Under the pieces are notes generated by a model. It did no database searches and was not told the origin of the DNA. It was given only the letters and a program-made list of their open reading frames with translations. A program made the position numbers and the translations under genes. A stretch of 64,000 nucleotides of DNA from Anastrepha obliqua. Its lineage: Eukaryota > Arthropoda > Insecta > Diptera > Tephritidae. Below are positions 44,001 to 55,528 of the stretch, piece by piece (the stretch's first letter is position 1; the number at the start of each line of letters is the position of its first letter). The DNA lies in the NCBI RefSeq assembly GCF_027943255.1, contig NW_026562179.1, forward strand, positions 6,698,501-6,762,500, given 5' to 3'.

Positions 44001-44611
44001 TTGCACACTTGCAAAGCTAAAACAGAGGTTTGATGATTCCCTTGAATCACTCCCACGTTACTGGCTGTTTGTAATTAGATCCCACAGCTTACTCCCAAGC
44101 CTGCTTGGCTTTTGGATTTTGTAAATAAACCTCACAGCGGTCAAGCTGATCGTCAATTAACGTACGTGACTTTGGGCAGCTTGAGGAATGCAGCTGAGAA
44201 TACATTTGTACCAACATAAAAACAAAGCTGCCGGCGCATCTACACCAATACAAACTCATGGTTGAATAGCTACACCGCAAGCAGAGAACGTAAATTCATA
44301 GAGAAGGCGCAGTCCCGGCCCGTTCCTCATTTTGGGCTCTAACAATACACGGGTAAGAAAATGAAATCAGCAAAAGTTAACAGTAGGAAATTAATTAATA
44401 TGGCGGCCGGAGAGAAATGAGAGGGAGAGAGTGATACGCAAGTGTGAAAAAATGTAGTTTACATTAGCTTACATTTGCTTGCGTACAGAACAGATTTGTT
44501 CATTTGATATGTCCATATGATTTGTATGCATGTTTACAGATTTGTTCTTTTTATGAAAATTGCGCGTAATTGCATATATGCATGTTTATATACATATATT
44601 AGCATAGGACA
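44001..44611. other. no recognisable feature
   Basis: No supported frame. A 63-codon minus-strand frame at 44,089-44,280 has no recognisable motif. Confidence 0.45.
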
Positions 44612-44670
44612 TACAGCTATGGTCAAACGTTTAGCGCACTTAAAAAGAGTTCAATATAATGCTCGATTAA

Positions 44671-45375
44671 GGGGTAACACCACTCTACACGCGTAAAATA
44701 AACACAATTTTTAAAGAATTTTTTTGTATAGAAAGAAAGGGAAAACAATCACTCTGATTTGGGAAGTAATAATAAGTAATAATATACTAAAATACAAAAC
44801 TACAAAGTTTGATCGAAAAATTTTACAAAATGGCGGTATTGGAGACATTTTTGTAATGTGGGTGCAAATTTTAATCTGGAACAGGGAAATTTGTTTTTTC
44901 TTAATATAGATAAGAATAGCTAGAGAAACACGTAGGGGATTTAAAAAATATCTATTTTTGTGGAATTAGCAAGCATTTGAAGAAAAAAACTCTATTTTGG
45001 ACTAAAAAAACGGCAGTTAAATAATTATAACAATCGTTTAAATTAATCTATCGAAAATCCCCTACGCTCTTCTCTTAAGAAGGTTATTATACAGACGTAG
45101 TGAAAAACCTGATTAAAAATATTTAAAATTGTTTGAGTTATGCTGCGTGCCAATTTCAGAAAACGTGTTTTGAGAAAAACGCGTTTAAAGTTTGGAAATT
45201 TGGAGAAATCGTTAGGTAGCAGTCACTAACGCTTGGTTAAAAGCTTAAAATATTTATGAAATAAACTTCGGTAACGTATAAAACTTTTTGTTCTGTATTT
45301 TAAAAGGTTCAAAGAATTGTTTAAGCTTATAAAAAAAAAATCAATTTTTTGAAATTTCTACAGTGGTGTTACCCC
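44671..45375. mobile_element. TTAA MITE (piggyBac-type) inside the Tc1 element
   Basis: TTAA on both sides (44,667-44,670; 45,376-45,379). TIRs GGGGTAACACCACT are identical at both ends, followed by C/G and TA. 705 bp with no coding sequence. Confidence 0.9.
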
Positions 45376-45640
45376 TTAAATGAAATGAAAATAAATGAAA
45401 TCCAGTTGTTTTAACTAAATATATTTAACACTTTATTATAAGACAAAATAACTTAAAGTAGACAGTTTTCCCTAGTAAAAATATGATAAAATAGAAGTAA
45501 TTCTTATTTGGTCATATTGGGATTTGGACATGGACTTAGCGCAGTTTTGATTTCTGTAAAAAATATGAAATATTTATAAGAATTGAGAAAATATTGTTGA
45601 CTATTATTGCTTACCATATCAATATTTGGTAGAATAGCCG

Positions 45641-45949
45641 CTATTCTATGTATATAACTGCTTCACACCTGCGTGGTAAACTCTCTACCAACTTTTGGCA
45701 TCTGTCCAAAGGAATAGAGTTCCATGCTTCCTGTACACCTTCCCAAAGTGCATCGATATTTTTAAATTTTTTTTGTCCAACCATCGTCTTCACATCATTC
45801 CACAAGTTTTCGATTGGATTTAAATCCGGACTTTGTGCTGGCCAATCGAGCTGGGTAATATTTTCCTGCGAAAGCCAGTTTTTGACTATTGCCATCTCAT
45901 AAAGTCCATCCGTAATGTATTTATGAAATATGATATTCCAATCGCCCAT
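45641..45949 (-). pseudogene. Tc1-like transposase C-terminus
   Basis: NWLSQENITQLDWPAQSPDL, NPIENLWNDVKTMVGQKKFK and LVESLPRRCEAVIYIE: the final DD34E Glu (PIENLW) and the usual C-terminal 'SMPRR...VI...G' end. The rest of the protein is missing. Confidence 0.9.
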
Positions 45950-46009
45950 GGCACTGCAAGCTTTAAGGTCATTAGGAAGTTATTTGATATTGATTAAAAG
46001 AATTCCAAT

Positions 46010-46315
46010 TTTAAAATTTGCCCAAAATTGACGGAGGCTCATATTTACCCAAGCATTTTCGAAAAAATGAGCGTTTCACGCGCAACACAAGTATTGAGCA
46101 ATTCGGTAGCGTCAGGTATTGACATGATGTGTAGTCAAAATTTATTTGGTAATGACGAAAACTTGATAAATTTTGCCAAGCCCACGCAGATATTTGTTAA
46201 AGAAATGAATGATCTTTTTGATGAACTCGATGCAAAGCATTTCCAGTCAACAAATCCATTAAGGTCTCCTCTGAAGCGGGATGATAGGGGCAAAGTTGAA
46301 AGACTATTAATATGA
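46010..46315 (+). pseudogene. P-element/THAP9-like transposase fragment
   Basis: The frame reads KLTEAHIYPSIFEKMSVSRA, TQVLSNSVASGIDMM, then 'FVKEMNDLFDELDAKH' and NPLRSPLKRDD. The pattern 'KLT..H..P..F.KM.V..ATQ..S.SVA..I...........FI...N.LFD.LN....NPL' is the region I know from P-element transposases and THAP9. About 95 codons remain. A pyrimidine run ending CATTTCAG at 46,437 could be an acceptor for a following exon, but no coding continuation was recognised. A possible helper relative for the P-like MITEs. Confidence 0.7.
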
Positions 46316-46787
46316 TATGATATGACTTAATCGATGTCAATATCGAAGTCGCGTGAGAAATTGTTTTAATATGAGAACAATTTCGTAATTCGTGCTTTCA
46401 CAATTTTATACATAATATTTTTTTTTTCATTTCAGGAAATGTACAATAAATACCAATTATTTATAGTATTGTAATATATATACATATACTATATATGAGT
46501 AGTTAACTTACTTGTTGGTAAAAATAAAAAATAGAGATTAAAAAAACTAGTGTTTCAATTTTCTTAAGGATAATAATATTTATTTGGTAAGAAGAACTTA
46601 AATGAACATATACCAATAATATAATTCGACATATTTTCTTACAAAATCAATATATTCGTTCAGCTAAATTAAATGAATATCTGCATATGAAAAATCGTTC
46701 ATATGGACGTACAAAAGCAAACACGCATATACATACATAAATACATGCATACAAACTTCCATAGACGTTTTTTATTGAAACGTTATA
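46316..46787. other. AT-rich, probably Jockey 3' flank
   Basis: No gene. AATAAAAAACG on the minus strand near 46,775 may be the poly(A) signal region of the Jockey LINE. Confidence 0.4.
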
Positions 46788-46791
46788 AAAT

Positions 46792-47837
46792 GGGTAAGAC
46801 TCCGTCAGAAAATATGAGATTTGCAAGTGGTCTTTCGATTTCTTTGAAACTTTGGGAAATATTAGTTCTAGGTAAGATACATTCAAGCCTAAAAGGATTT
46901 TGAAAAATTTTCAAAATTGAGTCATCTACGCCATGTTGAATATCGGGACCGTGTTTTTTCAAAAATCAATATTTCTTGAACCGGTGGATGGATTTCAATG
47001 CAATTTACAGACAATATAGAAACAAATAAGTAGTTTAAATTAGTATTATGTAAAAAAAAAATTTCGAAATTTTGACCAAAAAAAAGTCAAAAAATTTTTT
47101 TGAATCAATTTTTAGTTGATTTGGCCACTTTTTTAGATTTTCTGTTATACACGTAACGATTCCTTATGATTTAACCTTTATTTTGAAAAAAAAAATTTTA
47201 TGGTGTCTATAATAGTTCTCGAGATATTGCGATTTTAGTGGAAGCGCGCACGCACTTTCGCGTACGCACGCACGGTTCGCGCTGCGTTATGTGTTCCTGT
47301 ATGAAGTGACTGGAGCAGACTGCTGCAGGTCTGTGCGCGTTTTTCTACTCCTGCGCTGCGTAACCGCGAAATTCACGGTGTTCGCTTCCACTAAAATCGC
47401 AATATCTCGAGAACTATTATAGACACCATAAAATTTTTTGTTTCAAAATAAAGGTTAAATCATAAGGAATCGTTACGTGTATAACAGAAAATCTAAAAAA
47501 GTGGCCAAATCAACTAAAAATTGATTCAAAAAAATTTTTTGACTTTTTTTTGGTCAAAATTTCGAAATTTTTTTTTTACATAATACTAATTTAAACTACT
47601 TATTTGTTTCTATATTGTCTGTAAATTGCATTGAAATCCATCCACCGGTTCAAGAAATATTGATTTTTGAAAAAACACGGTCCCGATATTCAACATGGCG
47701 TAGATGACTCAATTTTGAAAATTTTTCAAAATCCTTTTAGGCTTGAATGTATCTTACCTAGAACTAATATTTCCCAAAGTTTCAAAGAAATCGAAAGACC
47801 ACTTGCAAATCTCATATTTTCTGACGGAGTCTTACCC
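46792..47837. mobile_element. fold-back element, near-perfect 455-bp arms
   Basis: Arms 46,792-47,246 and 47,383-47,837 are reverse complements with about one visible mismatch. They enclose a 136-bp GC-rich loop (GCGCGCACGCAC..). Ends read GGGTAAGACTCCGTC. The 4-bp duplication AAAT flanks it (46,788-46,791; 47,838-47,841). Non-coding. The DNA could fold into a long snap-back structure. Confidence 0.95.
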
Positions 47838-47944
47838 AAATGTGTATACATTTCATGGTATTACGCCTAGCATAAGCTAACAAGTAACATTATTCTATCC
47901 TTAACATTGAAATTTAAAAACAATTATAAATATTTTACAAACAA

Positions 47945-50629
47945 TTATACAGCGTTGGCGACTAAATCTCGTGGCTTAGTTCTTCGAAGTCTTCTTGTGC
48001 ATACTGTTTTGGTAAGCTCTGCGGCCTCCGGGTTTATGTGCTCTTTCAGCCTGGTGTCATGGTTACTTGCAAGAATTTGGATTATATCAGCGACTTTTTT
48101 CACCGACAGATCCTTGTGCAGGTCGTGATTTCGCACATACCCAGGTGCGTTGACCATGTCTCTGAGAATCTTATTCTGCAGGCGTTGTACAGCTTCAATG
48201 TTTGATTTAGTGGTACATCCCCATAATTGAATGCCGTATGTCCATACCGGCTTAACTACTTGGTTGTATATTAATAATTTATTCTGTATTGACAATGTAG
48301 ACTTTCTGCCAATTAACCATTTCATTTTTTTAATTTTTAAGTTGATTTCAGTTGCTTTAATTTTGACATGTTCTTTCCATTTGAGCTTTGCATCCAAAGT
48401 CATACCCAAGTATTTTGCTGTATTACTATATGGAACAGTAGCAGATGATATTTTCACTGGGTTATAGGCTATTTTCTTGTTTTTAAAGTCTACGTGAACA
48501 GACTTGCTTTCATTTAGTTTGATTCTCTAGTTTTCAGTCCATGCGACAACTTCTTCTATCGATGCCTGTAACTTTCTAGTTGATTCATTTGCGTTATTTC
48601 CATAGGCTAAGATACACGTGTCATCAGCAAAAGTGGCTATCTTACTTGTATTTGAAACAGGTAGATCTGCAGTATAGAGCAAATACAGTACTGGCCCAAG
48701 AATGCTGCCTTGTGGTACACCAGCTTCAATTTTTTTAATGTTTGAGTATGCTTGTCTTTGTTTCACTCTAAAATATCTGTCTGTGAGATATGATTCCAAT
48801 AGCAAAGTATATTGATATGGGAGCATCGCTCTGAGCTTACGGATTAGACCTTCGTGCCACACTTTATCAAACGCCTGTGCGATATCAAGGAATATTGCTG
48901 AACACACTTGATTGTTTTCTATGGCCTCTTCTATGATGTGTACTATACGATGTATCTGATCTATCGTTGAATGTTTTTCTCGAAATCCAAATTGGTGAGA
49001 TGGTATTAATTGTTTATTAGAAATTATATCCTTTAATCGTTTGGAAAATAGTTTTTCAAATAGCTTTCCGATGGCTGTGAGTAATGCTATTGGGCGGTAA
49101 GATGTGACTTCGTTGGGATTTTTCCCTGGCTTTGGGATCATTTTGATTTCAGAAATTTTCCAGTGCATTGGTATGTATTTAAATTCAATGCATGCATTCA
49201 TTATTAAAGTGAGTTTGATTAGCGCTTTGTAAAATAAGTTCTTTAGCACTTCGGCTGTGATTAAGTCAAATCCTGGACTTTTCTTTTGTTTTAGTTTGGA
49301 GATTTCATTTGCTACCTCATCAGTGGTAAAACTTGTAATTTCAACAGATTCTTGCACAATATGGGGAAACAAAGTGTAATTTATCGTTTCAAATGGCTTA
49401 AAAATTTTTTGGAGGTGTTGTGCAAATAACTCAGCTTTTTCCGAATCGGTTTTTGCCCAAGGTTGGTTGCTATTTGGCTGTTTAATTGGGGGATTATGTT
49501 GAATTGGTCTTTTCATATGTGCCGTAGTCCGCCATAGAGAGTAATCAGAGGTTTTATCTGCAGATAGGTTTTGTAGCTTTATATTTAAAGTTCTGTTTTT
49601 ATTTTCTTGAATAGCATATTTCACTGTTTTGGTGAGGTTGTTTAATTGTGTTTTAAGTGATGGAGACCTAATCGACTGCCACTTTTTTCTGATTTTTCTT
49701 TTTTCCTTTATGAGTTCAATTATATTCGAAGGATATCTTTGGCGATTAATTTTTTGGACTCTTACAGGTGTACTTAACCAAGCAGCTTTTTGTATCTGTG
49801 CTGACAGCTTTATTGTTTCCTTCTCAATTTCGTCAACATTATCGATTTCATTTGTCGTGTTTACATATGTGTCTAGTTTAGTCTTGAAGTATTGCCAATC
49901 TGTATATTTATTTGAAAGGAGCAGGTTACTTTCATTGATTTTTGGTTCACCATCAAGAATCATGAATATAGGTGAATGATCTGAATTAAGATCTAAACCA
50001 TCCTCCAGAGTTATGATGTTGTATGGTAGTTGTTTGACTACGAAAAAATCAATCAAATCTGGAGTCTTATTAATGTCTGTTGGCCAGTATGTTGGATTGC
50101 CAGTTGAGAATATTTCACAACCACATTGTTGTGCCGCTTTCCACAGTTCGCGACCTTTAGTTGTCGTTAGGCGAGATCCCCAGTTAATGTGCTTTGCATT
50201 GAAATCGCCTCCCATAACGAATCTTCCTTTATGTTTATTTAAAAGTTGTGTGTATTCTGTAGACTTTATGTTATGTCTCGGCGAACTATATACTGCTGTT
50301 ACCGACAGTTGGTAATTGCAAAACTTGATTCCAACTGTTGTCGCTTGAAACTCAGTGGAGCTGATCTTTTCTTCTTCGAAATGTTCAATCGAATTCTTAA
50401 TAATAATTGCGCTACCTCCTCTTGCGTTGTTTAGAGGATGATTTGAGCAATACATTATAAATCCGTTGAATGTAGAGTACATTTGAGTGGTCAAATGAGT
50501 TTCAGATACTAAACAAATATCAATTCTTTTTTGATTAAGTACAAGCTCAAGTTCATTTTTGTGCTTTAAGATTCCATTCGTGTTCCATGCCATTATCTTT
50601 AAACTTTTTCTTATTGTGTTTTTAGACAT
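47945..50629 (-). pseudogene. Jockey ORF2: endonuclease and reverse transcriptase, one stop codon
   Basis: 895 codons in one frame with a single TAG at 48,525-48,527 (after AWTEN, where relatives have a Trp). Endonuclease: KIMAWNTNGILKHKNELELV, ICLVSETHL, NARGGSAIIIK, GGDFNAKHINWGS, SDHSPIF. RT: SYRPIALLTAIGKLFEKLFS, 'AIFLDIAQAFDKVWHEGL' (motif A), GVPQGSILGPVLYLLYTADL (motif B), IATFADDTCILAYG (motif C; FADD is the Jockey form), then the thumb to KPRDLVANAV. Only the one stop separates it from an intact protein. Its ATG lies inside the last codons of ORF1. Confidence 0.92.
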
Positions 50630-51900
50630 TTATAATTTGCTCAAGTTTTTCAACGCGATTCAGTAGATCCTGGTTTAAGGTTAACTGCTTTTCAATTTTA
50701 AATAAAATTTGTGTCAATATATCTTTAACTGTCGTATTTTCCTTTTGGGCTGCTACGTCTGCATATGTTTGTTTACCCGATATTAGTGTTGGTTTCTTAG
50801 TCGTTCTTGGTTCTACAGAGTGTTTTGGCATAGCTAATGCTTGACGTATTGCTGTTGGGGGTTTTTTGCCAGTTTCTTCTTTGTGTTTAACTCCGCTTTT
50901 GTTACGGAGCTTTTGCAACTCCTTGGCAACATGACATCCTCTGTAGCTTGCTGGGTGGTTTTGCCCGCAGTTGCAGCATTTTGGTGGTTCTTTGTCTGGT
51001 TTCTTGCATTCAAGAGTTGAATGATTACCAGCGCACTTAACACATTTTGGAGGCTTGCAACAATAGTTCTTGGTGTGCATAAAACCCTGGCAGGACTTGC
51101 ATTGGGGAATTAAGCTAGATAATTTTAATAGCTCAATTTTTACGATTGTGTTGAGCATGTTTTTAATCTCATAGACCTTTTTTATGTCTTCATTGGGTCA
51201 AAACAGAGGGTAAACATGTTTAAGGGCTCTTTGGTTTTCCATTTCAATTTTCTATATGCGTTTGTAGCCTTTAAACCTTGTCTTTGCAGATCTTCAATGA
51301 TATCCTCAGGTTGACATGTGTGATGTAGGTCTTTAACCACTACCCTTATCTGCCTTGTTTGCTTGTTTTCGTATGAGTGCCATGGGAACATTAGCTCAGT
51401 AAATATTTTTGTAATTTTTCTGTAATCGCTTCCATTCTGGACATTGATTTTATATATATCTTTGCCAATCAGCTTGATTATAAAATCACTATTTATGTTA
51501 TCTTTCAGTTTTTTTTGAAGTTGTTGGTGATTTATTTTTGGATTTGTTAATATTATTGGCGGTGGTCGTAGCTCTGGCAATTTAACCTGTTCCTTTTGAG
51601 TAGGTGGATCGATTTCTGGGGATGATTCCATTTTTATTTTTTATTTGCTCTTTTGGACTGATTGTGTACCCATTTGGTTTCTCTTTCAAGCTGTTCTTCA
51701 TCAGTATGATATTCTACTTCCGTTAGTATTGGTGTATTTGACCTTTCAGTTGTAGTTTTTATACTATTCAATTCGCTTTTAAGAACTTTATTTTCTTCTT
51801 GCAGAGAAATGCACAATTTTTCTAGTTCTTGTAATTTAAGTAACAATTTTTGAGTTTCAGAATGTTTACCTCCCCCTGGAGGTGGCGTTTGTTGCGCCAT
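50622..51900 (-). pseudogene. Jockey ORF1 (gag-like), one stop and one frameshift
   Basis: Starts MAQQTPPPGGGKHSETQKLL at 51,900 with a leucine-rich coiled coil. TAA at 51,634 interrupts, and the frame continues (51,631-51,182) with an RNA-binding-like domain ending KTKEPLNMFTLCFDPM. A one-base loss near 51,178 shifts to the last frame (51,158-50,622), which has CKSCQGFMHTKNYC, CVKCAGNHSTLEC and CCNCGQNHPASYRGC, the three CCHC knuckles of Jockey gag. It then has a Lys-rich linker and a C-terminal coiled coil. It overlaps ORF2 by 8 nt. Confidence 0.9.
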
Positions 51901-52060
51901 CTAGCGGCCAGTAGCTTGTTAATTTTCGTGTTGAAGAATGTGGCAACTCTACTTTTGCTCACTAGTTTGGGAGAACAGAGCAGCTGATGTTGTTTGTTTA
52001 CCGATATGATCAATTTGAGTGATTTTCTCTTTAAGCTTTCAGTCAAAATCCTTTTGTAGT

Positions 52061-52342
52061 TTTTGTTTTTTCTAATAAAAATATAAATAAATATAACTTA
52101 ACCAAAAGTGTAAAATTTGAATTGTCAGCAACGAGTCCGCAGAAGGGTCCCAGGTCCCGTCGATTTTCGCCCAGTTTACAATTTTTGGCGTTCGCTAAAG
52201 ATATCTTTTTGGTGTTTTTCTGGAGCACTTCAATTTCGTACGTGTTTATGAAAACTCACTCACTAATGTTTTTTCCACTTGCAACAGAAAAAATATTCGA
52301 TTTGCTATTGCTGTCGAGAATTTAGAACACATATTTACATAC
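52061..52342. other. no recognisable feature
   Basis: Flank between the Jockey 5' end and the next transposon. Nothing recognised. Confidence 0.45.
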
Positions 52343-52346
52343 ATAT

Positions 52347-52816
52347 GAGGCATTCTCTGAAAAAAAAGCCACTTGAAAAAAAAAGTTCTTTATTTTTTTT
52401 GGCAATAATATATCTTATAGTATATGTAAAAACTAAAATAAAAAATATGGTTTTAGGTCCGTGTAATGCGGGGTTGCCATACTGTCAGGGGTCAAAGTTT
52501 TTTGCAAAAAAATTTCCGAACCGCCATAACTTTTAAACGAATGAACGGATTTTAAAACACCTTAAGACTTTTTTGTACAAAATTTCTTAAACTTTAAAAC
52601 TGTGTATCATAAAAAAATTTTAAATTAATATTTCATTGAAAAAAATTAAAAAAAATTTTTTTTTGAATTTTTAACCACTTATGCCCCCTTCGATTTTTTT
52701 CAAAAATACCCCAAAATGTTCCTTATTTCATCACCTTTTTACCCCCCAAAGGGAATTTTGGGACAGCAATATTTGTATGAGTTACAAATAAAAAACCAAC
52801 TCAGCGCAACGCTCTT
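52347..52816 (+). repeat. left TIR arm of the 3.66-kb transposon
   Basis: 470 bp, including a GTGTAATGCGGGGTTGCCAT block and a CCCCTTCGATTTTTTTC block, both mirrored at 55,529-56,002. Confidence 0.92.
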
Positions 52817-53214
52817 AATCCAAGGAAATGCTCTACTACCATCCCTACTGCATTATATTATTATCTTTTTCCATCATACTTTACTAAATGTAAGAAAAAT
52901 TATTATTTAGGAATTTTGTAAAAGAAATTAAAGAGATTTCATGTCCATAAATGGAAACAAAGTCCTTAAAATTGTCCAATACTGATAATTGTCCAATACT
53001 AACTACATAGTTTAAATTGGAGAATTCAAGTACCCTAAAATTCCGCTAGGTGGCTATGCTGTATGCCTTCTTACAACCGAGTTTATTCACGCGTATTATA
53101 TTATAAGTACCGTGCCTAACAAAGTGTAACATTTTCTACGATTATCGCATTGAAAGAGTTTTCTACAGTAAGTATTTTTTTTTTCACTACTTATTATATG
53201 GTTTTTTTTTAATT

Positions 53215-55166
53215 ATGCCTTTTACTAAGTGCTATATTCCTTTTAAATTTTAATATCATAAAAATAAGAATGTACGTAAGGTCAATAGTGGAAAAATTGT
53301 TGGAAAAAACGTACCTCACAGTTTGTATTTGTGTGATAAATGTCGTAAACAGCTTGTGAAAGAAGGTTGGCCTAAAGTTACTGGTAAATGTAAATCTAAA
53401 CCGAAATCTTCTGCATCGTCTACAGATTTAAAGAATTTGGAAGAATTTAAGATTGAGAACGAATTTGAGTCTGAGAATAAATCTGAATCTGATTGTGAGA
53501 ACGAATCTGATTCAGATTTTTCTTTTGCTAAAGATGATAAATCTACTAATAACGGTAATGATTCCGCTGATTTGTTGCAAATTATTGAAAAATTAAAAAA
53601 TAAATTCAATGATCCACAGATTAGTAGATTTGAAAAGTATGAATTATTAAAACTTGTACCAGATTCATGGGGAGAAAGAAAAGTAGCAAAGATATTTGGA
53701 TGTTCACGCCAACTCGTCAAACAAGCAAGAGAAGGAAAAAGCGATAAAATTAATGGAAATTCATTATCTGAAGAAATTAAAACGTTGGTTATTAGTTTTT
53801 ATGAAAAGGACACAAATAGTCGTCTTTTGCCAGGTAAAAAAGATTTCGTTCCTGTAAAGCAATCCGATGGAAAACGTGTTCATGTACAAAAGCGTTTAAT
53901 TTTATGTAACCTTTCGGAACTTTATTATCTTTTTAAATTAGAACATCCGAATTGTAAGATAGGATTTTCCACCTTCGCCCGATTGCGACCGAAGCATTGT
54001 GTTCTTGCGGGATCATGTGGAACACATTCGGTTTGTGTATGTACTTGCCATGAAAATGTGCACTTAATGATTGACGGAGCATCTATACCTTCTTTGACTG
54101 AATCCAGTGTTTTAAAACTTACTTCTTATAAAGATTGCTTAAAAATTATGGTCTGTGAAAATGCGACACCTCAATGTCATTCTGGAGAATGTAAAAAATG
54201 CGAAAATAATATTGATATTATAAAAGACCATTTAAATGAGATTTTCGAGTCTAACGGAATTAATAAAATTGAGTTTCAAATTTGGGAAAGCACAGACCGT
54301 TCAACGTTGATATCTCAAGTTCAGGATAGTAATGAATTTGTTGAAACTTTGTGTGAGAAATTGACAGTTTTGAGGAATCACGATTTTATTGCTAGAAAGC
54401 AAGCAAGCTATTTAGAGTATCTGAAAAAAAATCTAAAAAAAGGAGAATTGCTATTATTATGCGATTTTGCAGAGAATTATGCATTCGTTGCTCAAAATGC
54501 TGCTCAGTCATTCCACTGGAACAACAATCAAGTTTCCATTCATACAGCTGTGTGCTATTATGTTAAAAATCAGAAACTTGAACATAACAGTATATTTGTT
54601 CTTTCTGATGATCTCACGCACAATACTGTAGCTGTGCATGCATTCCAGAAGATTCTTATGAAACATTTAAAGGAGCAAAGTTTATCGATAAATAAAATAA
54701 TATATTTTACTGATGGAGCAGCACAACATTATAAGAATCGATTTAACTTTGTTAATTTGTTGAATCATAAGAAGGACTTTGGAGTGGGTGCTGAATGGCA
54801 CTTCCATGAAACTGCCCATGGGAAAGGTCCTTGTGACGGTATTGGTGGAAATTTAAAAAGATTGGCAGCTCGAGCGAGCTTACAACTTCCACCTTCCCAA
54901 CAAATTTTGACAGCAGAAGCTCTTTTCAATTGGGCAAAGAAAAATCTTGAACGAACTTTCGTGTATTTTTCTTCAAAAAAAGAACAAAATGTGCTCGAAA
55001 ATTCCTTGAAAGTCAGATTTTCTTTAGCAAACAGAATTAATGGTACCCAAAAGTATCACGCATTTATCCCTATCGGTAACAAGAATTGTTATTAAAAACA
55101 TTTAGTTTCTCTGAAGAATCTGTAGTTTTTCCACCAAAGCGTGGACGTAAACGCAAAAGCACATGA
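53215..55166 (+). pseudogene. large transposase-like protein, family not recognised
   Basis: Open from 53,254 to 55,095 (613 codons). An ATG at 53,215 (MPFTKCYIPFKF) is in frame but cut off by a TAA at 53,251. Features in order: a Cys pair (CDKC) near the start, an acidic Ser/Glu-rich stretch, a helix-turn-helix (KVAKIFGCSRQLVKQAREG), a Cys/His cluster (SVCVCTCHENVH), a second (CHSGECKKC), then conserved-looking acidic blocks: LLLLCDFAENYAF, IIYFTDGAAQHYKN and EWHFHETAHGKGPCDGIGGN. These could be a DDE/DDD triad (inference). After the stop the next frame encodes PPKRGRKRKST, a nuclear-localisation-like tail, so one frameshift removed the C-terminus. I remember similar proteins in many invertebrates but no assigned function. 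Confidence 0.8.
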
Positions 55167-55528
55167 ACATCAAGTTAAGATTCAATATACATAATTATTT
55201 TACTTAAAAAACTAAAAAACCAAAAAAAAAATTATAAAATTGAAAAAATACAAAAAAGTTTAAAAATAATAAAAAAACAAAAAAATAAATAAAAAAAAAT
55301 GAAAAAATAAAAAAATAAAAAAGGGATTAAATGTCTGCTACGTCCACGTCGTTAAACCTGGGTTACGCTAAATGCAGATAATAAAAGTCCATAAATCAAT
55401 GATTTTTCATCATAGCAACAGCTTGAAATCTAAGGAATCCTGTTTGCTTGTCTTATTTTTTACTTCCTTTTCACAGCTTCTGATAAATTATTGCAATTTG
55501 TAGTCAAACAAATAGATTGGTTAGATTG

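Larger units (their letters stand above)
44614..45985 (-). mobile_element. Tc1-like transposon, 5'-truncated, carrying a MITE
   Basis: The left terminus after TA (44,612-44,613) reads CAGCTATGGTCAAACGTTTA. The minus-strand transposase C-terminus lies at 45,949-45,641. The opposite end is absent (about 45,985). A 705-bp TTAA MITE is inserted at 44,671-45,375. ACATGGACTTAGCGCAGTTT near 45,528 resembles the terminus and may be an inner repeat. Confidence 0.75.
46770..52060 (-). mobile_element. Jockey-type LINE, nearly complete
   Basis: Minus-strand order: 5' leader (about 52,060-51,901), ORF1, ORF2, 3' UTR. The 3' UTR is interrupted by the fold-back element at 46,792-47,837. Only one stop and one frameshift in ORF1 and one stop in ORF2 are seen, so the copy is recent. 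Exact ends are approximate. Confidence 0.82.

Noticed and set aside
52436..52536. ORF containing 'GPCNAGLPYCQGSK' in both TIR arms
   Set aside because: Present only because the arms are duplicated; it crosses poly-A and poly-T runs and ends within the TIR.
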